DNA of 6,013 nucleotides from Bacteroidales bacterium (lineage in GTDB: Bacteria; Bacteroidota; Bacteroidia; Bacteroidales; GCA-2748055), in contig JAOZLK010000300.1 in assembly GCA_029934875.1 (NCBI GenBank), positions 1 to 6,013 of the forward strand, given 5' to 3'. Numbering within the stretch: position 1 is the first letter of the stretch; the number at the start of each line of letters is the position of its first letter. A model generated the notes under the pieces. That model saw only the letters and a program-made list of their open reading frames with translations, was not told where the DNA came from and searched no databases. Below are positions 1-6,013 of the stretch, piece after piece. Position numbers and translations under genes: made by a program.

Positions 1-1571
1 CTTAACTCGTTCTCTCCAAATTCGCTGTCACTCCAGGCTCTCGCCACCAGTTTCCACTTCCCTATACGTATGGCACGGTTCCCCTCATGCTCCCAGAATA
101 GTGCTTCTCTGTCAATTGGTTTGTTTGCAAAGGCAGGCAAAAGACTTTGGCCTTCCAAGGGGATAATCTCATTGCCTTGATATTCAAGCGGATAATTTGC
201 ACCCGCTGCATCAACACAGGTTGCCATAATATCAATAAGATGACCTGGTTGATTCCTGAGTTCATTTTTACTTTCGATTCCCAGTGGCCAGTGTGCAATG
301 AGAGGCGTGGATATTCCCCCTTCATGCACCCAATGTTTGTAAAGCTTAAAGGGGGTATTACTTGCATTTGCCCATGGGAGGCCATAGGCGATATAGGTAT
401 CGGCTGGACCGGGCATCACTCCGATACCCATACGCAAAGGCTTGCCTTCACGTGTATAATCAGGGAACATTCTGAATTGAAGTTCATCCGGCTGCATCGG
501 TTTTCTTTCCATTTTGTCGTGTCTCTCAGGGTCAAACATTTCTTCAATTCCAATCGGCTCTTCACAGGCACCGTTATCCTGTAGGAAAAGTATCAGCGTA
601 TTATCCAGTTCCCCTTTATGTTCAAGGGCATTTACAATACGGCCAATTCCCTGATCCATATTATCGACCATTGCAGCATAAACTTCCATACATCGTATCC
701 GCCACTCTTTCAACTCTTCTTCTTCCCAGGGATGTGAATCAGGATCACGCCCGGATATGGACCATTCCTTATCAATCAAACCCATTTTAACCATGCGCTC
801 ATAACGTTCCAGACGCATGACATCCCATCCTCTGTCGTATACTCCTTTATATTTGGAAATGTCCTCTGGCAATGCATGCATGGGCCAGTGAGCTGCAGTA
901 TAAGCTACATATATGAAATAGGGATTTTTTTGATCATGCTGTTTAATGTAATCTACAGCACGATCACTGATGGCATCGGTATAATAAAAATCTTCACCCG
1001 GAGGAATCTGGGTATTTTCCTCGGTGAGCGTATTGGGATCATAAAAACTTCCAGCGCCAATAATTGTACCGAAGAATTTATCGAAGCCCCTTTGTCTTGG
1101 CCAGTTGTATTTTGGGCCCTCAGGTTCAACATGCGGAGTCACATGCCATTTACCGGACATGTATGTTGAATAGCCCTTAAGTTTTAATACCTCAGCAATT
1201 GTGACAGCATTCTTACTAAGGTCACCTTTATAGGCTTCAAGCGCGTGATTCGAGTCTGTCATATGGCCGATACCTGCCTGGTGGGGGTAAAGCCCTGTTA
1301 ATATGGATGCCCGTGTGGGGCAGCATCGGGATGTATTATAGAACTGCGTAAATCGCAATCCATTACTCGCCAGTTTGTCGAGATTGGGCGTTTTTATTTC
1401 TCCGCCATAGCATCCGATGTCGGAGTAACCCATGTCATCTGCCATGATTACTATTATATTGGGTTTATTGGATGGATCCGCAGGATCGGAGCATGATACG
1501 ATACCGATTATCATCACCGGCGCCAAAAGCAGTGACCTGATATGCAGTTTGTACAATGGCTTAATTTTCAT
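1..1571 (-). CDS. S1 family (formylglycine) sulfatase lipoprotein, C-terminus off window
   Basis: This is a secreted sulfatase expected to hydrolyse sulfate esters on a carbohydrate. Of the protein, 523 residues are visible, in one open frame with no frameshift, and the C-terminal end lies beyond the left edge. Residues 1-27 form a lipoprotein signal (basic start, hydrophobic LLLAPVMIIGI, then VSC with Cys27). The core shows the metal pair Asp45-Asp46 in ADDMGYSD. The sulfatase signature RCCPTRASILTG follows, where Cys83 fits C-x-P-x-R and would be converted to formylglycine. Also visible are GKWH (Lys141, His143), AAHWP (His228), QDNG (Asp332, Asn333) and YKHWVHEGG (Lys412, His413). The stretch from GPADTY to WANASNTPF resembles the large arylsulfatase-like subfamily S1_4; that subfamily call is from memory. 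The Cys-type site implies an anaerobic sulfatase-maturating enzyme elsewhere in the genome. The ATG overlaps the preceding gene by 11 bases and is the only start giving a complete signal peptide. Exact substrate is unknown. Confidence 0.95.
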   Translation of the reverse strand, partial: MKIKPLYKLHIRSLLLAPVMIIGIVSCSDPADPSNKPNIIVIMADDMGYSDIGCYGGEIKTPNLDKLASNGLRFTQFYNTSRCCPTRASILTGLYPHQAGIGHMTDSNHALEAYKGDLSKNAVTIAEVLKLKGYSTYMSGKWHVTPHVEPEGPKYNWPRQRGFDKFFGTIIGAGSFYDPNTLTEENTQIPPGEDFYYTDAISDRAVDYIKQHDQKNPYFIYVAYTAAHWPMHALPEDISKYKGVYDRGWDVMRLERYERMVKMGLIDKEWSISGRDPDSHPWEEEELKEWRIRCMEVYAAMVDNMDQGIGRIVNALEHKGELDNTLILFLQDNGACEEPIGIEEMFDPERHDKMERKPMQPDELQFRMFPDYTREGKPLRMGIGVMPGPADTYIAYGLPWANASNTPFKLYKHWVHEGGISTPLIAHWPLGIESKNELRNQPGHLIDIMATCVDAAGANYPLEYQGNEIIPLEGQSLLPAFANKPIDREALFWEHEGNRAIRIGKWKLVARAWSDSEFGENEL

Positions 1572-3030
1572 TAAGCTCCAGCGGTTTAATTTCAAGCTGC
1601 AAATTTTCTTTGGTCTTATGTTTTAACCATATAAGCAGATCGGTTCCTGAAGGGCGCTGTTCATAGCCAATTCGCAGATGGTCTCCCGGGTCGATTATAT
1701 TTCCATTAACCCTGACTTCCACACCGGTGTTTCCCCAATCTTTAATTACAAAGGCTGGATTCATAATGCTTATGGGGATATCTACTTCCTCCTGGAATTT
1801 CTCGGGAAATCCCAACTGGAATTTGATCGGGCCTGCCCCTTTTTCTTTCCGGGGTACAATATATGCACGCTGAGTCTGGTCATAGGAGGGTTTGGTATAT
1901 GACAATTCGAATCCCTCCCTAATAAGCCTGGGATAGTGTAGCCATGATTTGGCCAGATCGGTTAATTCAGGAGCCGGATCTTCAGATGCGGTCATGCCTG
2001 ATAGGTAAACCTGTTCCAGGATATTTTCTGTGCGCCGGTAGTGCCACCAGTTCAGGGTGTGCCCCAGAGAGACTGAATAGCCCTCATTCCCGGGATTGGA
2101 AGGCCAGGTCTGGAAGGTATGCGGTGCCCTGCCTTCAAGGGGATAGGTTTGATTTTCAATTCCGTGGGGCATAAAAATTGTGTAGGGTTTATACCTGGAG
2201 TTCAGATTGATCACCATGATGTTGGCCTGGTTAAAACTGCCATAATCCCTGGGGTAGGGCTGGTAAGAGATGGTTTTGCTGCTGCCGTCCATCTTGATCA
2301 GGGTCAGTGGCGACAATGAAATATCATCCTCTGGTAGATGCCCATCCTGCCCGAAAATAAACTCCTCATGAAATTCATGGACCACGGTGGGGGGGATCTC
2401 TCTTATGGGTGCCACTCCCTGGAACTGCTCATCTGTTACCGTAAGGCTCTGGCCTGCCAGCCCTGTGTAGATTCGTACAAAACGTGTATGCATCCCATCG
2501 GGGTAGATGTAGTACCACTCGTCGGTCCAGTCGCCCTCCCCATAGGGAGACCCGCTGGGAATGTACGAGTGGGCAATGTATCCATCGGGATCAGCTAATG
2601 CAGCACGCACACGCACCACGATCCGTGCCGGGTTCTGGCTTTCGATCCACATCCTTGCATAACGGGCTTCATCATCCCAGAGCACTTCACATGAGCTGGA
2701 TGCTTCAGGATCGTAGGTCTCCGTCCACCCATTGGAATAATGGATGTTGTTTTCAGTGACCACGCAGGGATAGCAGGGCATGCTAAAGCGCATTTTGGTA
2801 GGAACCAGATCAAAATGGACCTGCACGGCGATGCGGCTGACCTCCCTGGGCACGTCGAAACCCGGTTCATCCAGGTACCTGACGATGGGTTCTTCCACCC
2901 CCACGGCATGGAAAGACTCTGCGCGCTTCAATTCGTATTCCTCACTGATTTTCTGAACTGAGGGATTACAGCTGGTAATGAATATCACCAATAAGCTGGT
3001 AAAAATGTTTCTTATGCGTATTATATTCAT
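1561..3030 (-). CDS. Uncharacterised lipoprotein, 489 aa, in a sulfatase/glycosidase operon
   Basis: I do not recognise a named family or function. The 489-residue protein starts with a lipoprotein signal: MNIIRIRN, a hydrophobic stretch, then ITSC with Cys21 as the probable lipidated residue. The mature protein is rich in aromatic and acidic residues and in short alternating hydrophobic stretches that suggest beta-sandwich structure (for example residues 66-76, 136-144, 434-446 and 463-483). There is no obvious internal membrane segment. Notable local motifs are CYPC (Cys86, Cys89), a lone Cys114, an aromatic and acidic patch from Asp167 to Asp178 (DWTDEWYYIYPD), and LNWWHYRR around residues 326-333. 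It sits between a GH29-like gene (4-base overlap) and a sulfatase (11-base overlap), which ties it to glycan breakdown. It could be a new carbohydrate-active enzyme, a glycan-binding protein or an accessory to its neighbours. The reading frame is certain; the role is open. Confidence 0.9.
   Translation of the reverse strand: MNIIRIRNIFTSLLVIFITSCNPSVQKISEEYELKRAESFHAVGVEEPIVRYLDEPGFDVPREVSRIAVQVHFDLVPTKMRFSMPCYPCVVTENNIHYSNGWTETYDPEASSSCEVLWDDEARYARMWIESQNPARIVVRVRAALADPDGYIAHSYIPSGSPYGEGDWTDEWYYIYPDGMHTRFVRIYTGLAGQSLTVTDEQFQGVAPIREIPPTVVHEFHEEFIFGQDGHLPEDDISLSPLTLIKMDGSSKTISYQPYPRDYGSFNQANIMVINLNSRYKPYTIFMPHGIENQTYPLEGRAPHTFQTWPSNPGNEGYSVSLGHTLNWWHYRRTENILEQVYLSGMTASEDPAPELTDLAKSWLHYPRLIREGFELSYTKPSYDQTQRAYIVPRKEKGAGPIKFQLGFPEKFQEEVDIPISIMNPAFVIKDWGNTGVEVRVNGNIIDPGDHLRIGYEQRPSGTDLLIWLKHKTKENLQLEIKPLELNEN
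1576..1579 (-). promoter_or_regulatory. Weak Shine-Dalgarno-like GGAG before the sulfatase start
   Basis: A GGAG lies 4 bases upstream of the sulfatase ATG (GGAG-CTTA-ATG), inside the last codons of the preceding lipoprotein gene. The spacing is shorter than usual. The other two visible starts, at 3030 and 4589, have no comparable sequence. Because these bases also encode the preceding protein, the match may be chance; re-initiation through the overlapping stop codon is an equally good explanation for expression of the sulfatase. Confidence 0.3.
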
Positions 3031-4589
3031 GATGCTATACGGATTTTAAAGCTCCAGGCAAATTCGCAGGGAAGGGGGGAGGGGAGTTTTTCAATCACCA
3101 GGTCACCTCGTTCCACATGCCATGGAAGCAATTCGTCTGACCCCAGCATCAAAATCTCAGAATCTTCAAGGGGCTTGACTCCCGGAATGGTGTATGGGGC
3201 TACGGGTGGTACACTCGCTGTATACCTGTCAGCATCCTCCACATCCAGGATCTCGTTTCCAATTTCAATGGCATACAGAAATTGATCTTTCTGTGTAAAA
3301 CGTATGGTTCCTGATTTCCATTTGTCCGTTCCCCCCTTCATAAACGGCGCTGGCCGGGAAGCATAGAGGGCTTCCTTATTGATGGCCATCCATTTCCCAA
3401 GCTCCTTTAATGCATCCACCTGGGAAGGAGGAAGCGTTCCGTCTGCTAAGGGTGCCACACTCAGCAGGCTAACTCCGTTCTTGCTTTTTCGCTCCACAAT
3501 TTCGTCGATGATCATGTTCACGGGTCTGCTTATGGCATCGGGAGAATAGGCCCAGGAGTGATTGGTCCCCAGAGCAATATCTGTCTGCCATACATCTTTT
3601 TGAGCCTTATTCAGTTCTCCTGCTTCAATATCCAGCACAGAGCAGGAAAGGGGAAGGTCATCAGCTTTGCGGGTTACCACCACCTCTTTTCCCTGCTTAA
3701 CAGCGGTATTGAAATAATGTGCCAGGGAAGCGGTTACGTAATTCTCCCCTATGCATTCCGGATCACTGAAGCCGATTTCAAACCATAACTGATCGGGGCT
3801 GTATTTGTCGATTACTTCGATGACATTGTTGTACCATGCTTTCTGGAATTTTTCGCTGATGGCTTCGTTCTGCCAGGGATCCTTTACATCACGGACAGGG
3901 CCATACAATCCAGAATATTTTGGGTTATTCACATCCGTTTTATAAGGGCTCAACATCCTTCCAGGATTAAAAAAGAACCAGTTGGTATAATAATGAAAGG
4001 AAGCAAAGGTCTTCATATCCTGTTTCCTGACTGCGGCCAGCATCTCTCCGACCACATCACGCTGTGGTCCCATGTCGCCCGAATTATACTCATGGTGTTC
4101 ACTGTCCCACATGGCAAAACCATCGTGGTGGATGGCCACCGGACCCGCGAAATCGGCCCCGGCTGATTTAAACAGGGCTGCCCATTCATCCGGATCCCAG
4201 TTTTCAGCTTTGAACATGGGGATGAAATCCTTGTAAGCGAATTCCAGTCCGGGAGTCCCATAGACCCTGCTCACGTAATCATAGGTATTCTCATACTGAT
4301 CCTCTATGTGTCCCCATGCTTCCGAAGTTCCCCCATCGGGCATGTACATGTTGCGGCCACCCCAGCATCCGAACGCAGGCACCGAGTATACCCCCCAGTG
4401 AAAATATATTCCCAGCACAGCATCTTCAAACCACTCAGGGGTTTCATGCTGTGCGAGAGATTTCCAGTTGGGTTCATACTTTTCAATAGTGGCAGGTGCC
4501 TTATTGTTTCCTCCACCGCAACTTACCAGGATTGCTGTGGAGAAAACGATGACTAGAAGGACCGGACCTTTCATTATATTTTTCATCAT
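3027..4589 (-). CDS. GH29 alpha-L-fucosidase-like lipoprotein with Glu at the nucleophile position
   Basis: GH29 enzymes are retaining exo-glycosidases that release alpha-L-fucose. The 520-residue length is normal for the family. Residues 1-24 form a lipoprotein signal ending LVSC (Cys24). The catalytic barrel, roughly residues 38-412, has clear family landmarks: PEWFEDAVLGIYFHWGVYSVP (51-71, split here only as a label), the DFIPMFKAENWDPDEW segment (121-136), HHDGFAMWDS (154-163), YNSGDMGPQRDVVGE (168-182), and SKNGVSLLSVAPLADG (369-384). A beta-sandwich-like C-terminal region covers about 415-520. At YSPDQLWFEIGF, where the family normally has W-x-D with the nucleophile Asp, this protein has Glu271 (GAA codon). 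The later motif usually reading N-x-G-P-x-A-D-G is S-V-A-P-L-A-D-G. The protein may therefore be an altered-specificity member or an inactive one. The first ATG overlaps the GH3 stop codon (ATGA); a second ATG follows directly. Family assignment is secure, fucosidase activity is not. Confidence 0.93.
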   Translation of the reverse strand: MMKNIMKGPVLLVIVFSTAILVSCGGGNNKAPATIEKYEPNWKSLAQHETPEWFEDAVLGIYFHWGVYSVPAFGCWGGRNMYMPDGGTSEAWGHIEDQYENTYDYVSRVYGTPGLEFAYKDFIPMFKAENWDPDEWAALFKSAGADFAGPVAIHHDGFAMWDSEHHEYNSGDMGPQRDVVGEMLAAVRKQDMKTFASFHYYTNWFFFNPGRMLSPYKTDVNNPKYSGLYGPVRDVKDPWQNEAISEKFQKAWYNNVIEVIDKYSPDQLWFEIGFSDPECIGENYVTASLAHYFNTAVKQGKEVVVTRKADDLPLSCSVLDIEAGELNKAQKDVWQTDIALGTNHSWAYSPDAISRPVNMIIDEIVERKSKNGVSLLSVAPLADGTLPPSQVDALKELGKWMAINKEALYASRPAPFMKGGTDKWKSGTIRFTQKDQFLYAIEIGNEILDVEDADRYTASVPPVAPYTIPGVKPLEDSEILMLGSDELLPWHVERGDLVIEKLPSPLPCEFAWSFKIRIAS

Positions 4590-6013
4590 ATTGTTTCTTT
4601 TAGAAGTATGTTCTGCGAAGAGTTTCCAAGCTGTATCTCATATTCACCTGCTTCAAGGTCCCAGTCACCTTTCTCCTCATTCCAGAATCTGAAATCCTCT
4701 CCGGATAATTCAAATTGCAGGGTAATCGATTCACCCGGCTTCAATGAAATTCTCTTAAAAGCACGCAGTTTCTTCAAGGGCTGAACCTGTTCTGATTCCA
4801 GGTTTTTCACATAGAGCTGGACCACTTCATCTCCCGCAACCGGTCCGATGTTCTTTACATCCAATGTTACTTTCACCGAGCTCGTGAGATCAAGGCTGGA
4901 TGATTTATCAACCTGCAGCTTGCTGAACTCAAATTCTGAATAGCTCAGGCCATGTCCAAAGGGATAGAGTACATCCCCTTCATAGAACCAGTAGGTACGC
5001 CCTTTTGTGATATCATAATCACCCAGAGGCGGGAGATCCTCAACGCCCCTGTGAAAGGTAACCGGTAGCTTTCCTCCGGGATTATAGAGACCAAACAGAG
5101 CCTCGGCGATGGCTGTTCCTCCAGCCTGACCCGGATACCATGCCTCAAGAATGGCAGGTATGTTTTTTTCCAGCCAGTTTATAGCCAGGGGCATGCCGTT
5201 GATCAGCACAACCACTGTGTTGGGATTGGCTTTATAAACAGCTTTTGCCAGCTGAAGCTGGTTCCCGGGCAATTCCAGATTGGTCCGGTCGGATGCCTCA
5301 TTTGCAATGTCCAGGTTGGTTCCCAGGAAGAGGATGGCTACGTCTGTTTCGGCTGCTACCGCAGCGGCTTTGCGAATGGATTCGTCCTCCTCAAGGATTT
5401 CAAAGACCGGTTCATCCTTTTCTTCATCCCAGTCCACCTCACGCAGGTCTGAGACCTCGCAGCCTTTCGAAAACCTGATCTCTATCTTTTCTCCGACCAG
5501 ATCCCGGATTCCTGTCAAAGGATCAATGAGAATCCCCGGACTCCCCGAATAGCCGCCAAGAACGGCCCTGTCTGCATTGGGTCCGATTATCGCGATACTT
5601 CCTATGTCTTCCCTCATCAGGGGTAGGAAACTGTCTTTGTTCTTGAGCAGGACCAGGCTTTCCCGGCCAAGCTGCAGGGCCAGTTCCCGGCTTTCCTGTG
5701 TATCCAGGTCCTCCTCGGATATCTCATTATAGGGTACCAGCTCAGGTGGATCAAACTCTCCCAACAGCATGCGTGCCCTGAACAAACGCTTCACTGCAAT
5801 ATCAATCTCAGCCTCGGCGATGTAGCCTTTTTCAACTGCCCCGGGGAGGTATTTATCATACATAAACTGTTCTGTTTCGCAGGTCTCACATTCCAGGTCC
5901 AGTCCGGCTTTCACTGCCATAGCAATGGCCTTTTCAGGATCGGTTTCATACCTGTGCTGGTGCACAATATCGCTCACTGCACCGCAATCGGAAACCACGT
6001 AGCCTTTGAACCT
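4586..6013 (-). CDS. GH3 beta-glycosidase (beta-xylosidase/beta-glucosidase type), N-terminus off window
   Basis: GH3 enzymes are retaining exo-acting beta-glycosidases. The visible part is 475 residues and begins inside the N-terminal barrel, with the frame open to the right edge; roughly 250-320 residues are missing if the protein has usual family length. The first visible residues read RFKGYVVSDCGAVSDI, where Asp9 (visible numbering) is the catalytic nucleophile. RARMLLGEFDPPE (79-91) and ESLVLLKN (118-125) mark the link into the C-terminal alpha/beta domain, which continues with IIGPNAD (142-148) and GGYSGSP (153-159). Glu239 in NEASDRTNLELPG is the likely acid/base. AWYPGQAGGTAIAEALFG (291-308), PFGHGLSYSEF (351-361) and a fibronectin-III-like end domain (about 385-465) follow. 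No PA14 insertion is seen. The LGEFDPPE and SDC features favour the xylosidase-like branch, but glucosidases share them. A GTG at 5998-5996 could be mistaken for a start; it is the internal Val of GYVVSDC. The stop overlaps the next ATG. Confidence 0.96.
   Translation of the reverse strand, partial: RFKGYVVSDCGAVSDIVHQHRYETDPEKAIAMAVKAGLDLECETCETEQFMYDKYLPGAVEKGYIAEAEIDIAVKRLFRARMLLGEFDPPELVPYNEISEEDLDTQESRELALQLGRESLVLLKNKDSFLPLMREDIGSIAIIGPNADRAVLGGYSGSPGILIDPLTGIRDLVGEKIEIRFSKGCEVSDLREVDWDEEKDEPVFEILEEDESIRKAAAVAAETDVAILFLGTNLDIANEASDRTNLELPGNQLQLAKAVYKANPNTVVVLINGMPLAINWLEKNIPAILEAWYPGQAGGTAIAEALFGLYNPGGKLPVTFHRGVEDLPPLGDYDITKGRTYWFYEGDVLYPFGHGLSYSEFEFSKLQVDKSSSLDLTSSVKVTLDVKNIGPVAGDEVVQLYVKNLESEQVQPLKKLRAFKRISLKPGESITLQFELSGEDFRFWNEEKGDWDLEAGEYEIQLGNSSQNILLKETI

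Larger units (their letters stand above)
1..6013 (-). other. Glycan-degradation operon segment (GH3, GH29, unknown lipoprotein, sulfatase)
   Basis: All four genes share one strand and are joined by overlaps: ATGA at 4586-4589, ATGA at 3027-3030, and an 11-base overlap at 1561-1571. This leaves no room for internal promoters outside coding sequence or for terminators, so one transcript is strongly implied. Transcription enters from the right edge and continues past the left edge. The set of exo-glycosidases plus a sulfatase is characteristic of polysaccharide utilisation loci in Bacteroidota, but no SusC/SusD genes or regulator lie within the window, so the transporter and control genes, if any, are outside it. 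Confidence 0.85.

Noticed and set aside
62..385. 107-codon minus-strand frame inside the sulfatase
   Set aside because: It is out of frame with the sulfatase, whose own frame here encodes the well-conserved NASNTPF to KWKLVA region without interruption.
147..584. 145-codon plus-strand reading frame opposite the sulfatase
   Set aside because: It lies wholly antisense to conserved sulfatase sequence including the QDNG and YKHWVHEGG regions, and its translation shows no recognisable domain; it is a shadow frame.
2595..2909. 104-codon minus-strand frame inside the unknown lipoprotein gene
   Set aside because: It is an alternative frame within an intact longer gene, rich in Trp, Pro and Cys as expected for a shifted frame, with no homology that I recognise.
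4013..4556. Several 70-82 codon frames on both strands over the GH29 gene
   Set aside because: All overlap the conserved GH29 barrel coding sequence and have no domain, signal or start context of their own.
5996..5998. GTG as the start of the GH3 gene
   Set aside because: It encodes an internal Val in GYVVSDCG, directly before the nucleophile Asp; the frame continues upstream to the window edge and a protein starting here would lack the barrel.
1..6013. Search for CRISPR, tRNA, insertion sequence ends, terminators or riboswitch-like regions
   Set aside because: The whole window is covered by four overlapping coding frames; I saw no direct repeat array, no inverted terminal repeats and no hairpin followed by a T run at gene ends that would act on the minus strand.

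Overview
The window is fully occupied by four tightly packed genes, all on the minus strand. They read from the right edge to the left: a glycoside hydrolase family 3 enzyme (5' end off the window), a GH29 alpha-L-fucosidase-like lipoprotein, an uncharacterised lipoprotein, and an S1-type (formylglycine) sulfatase whose C-terminus runs off the left edge. There is no intergenic gap. The junctions are a 4-base ATGA overlap, another 4-base ATGA overlap, and an 11-base overlap, so the genes almost certainly form one transcript with coupled translation. I see no promoter, terminator, RNA gene, insertion sequence, repeat array or CRISPR.

The likely host is a member of the Bacteroidota, probably marine or sediment-dwelling. 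The grounds are GC content near 40-50 percent overall, weak or absent Shine-Dalgarno sequences, three successive signal-peptidase-II lipoprotein signals ending in (I/V/T)SC, and a gene set typical of polysaccharide utilisation loci. No SusC/SusD pair or regulator is visible, so assigning the cluster to a named polysaccharide locus is inference. Related clusters also occur in Kiritimatiellota and Planctomycetota, which cannot be excluded.

A reasonable working model is stepwise trimming of a sulfated, fucose-containing glycan. The sulfatase would remove sulfate esters, the GH29 protein would act on alpha-L-fucose or a related sugar, and the GH3 enzyme would release a terminal beta-linked xylose or glucose. 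The fourth protein has no function I recognise. Three of the four carry lipoprotein signals and should be membrane-anchored, in the periplasm or at the cell surface; the GH3 N-terminus is not visible.

The two points that deserve most attention are in the middle of the cluster. In the GH29 protein the position normally held by the catalytic nucleophile aspartate is a glutamate (W-F-E), and a second conserved motif near the end of its barrel is also altered. Next to it is an intact 489-residue lipoprotein of unknown function, locked between the fucosidase-like gene and the sulfatase by overlapping reading frames.
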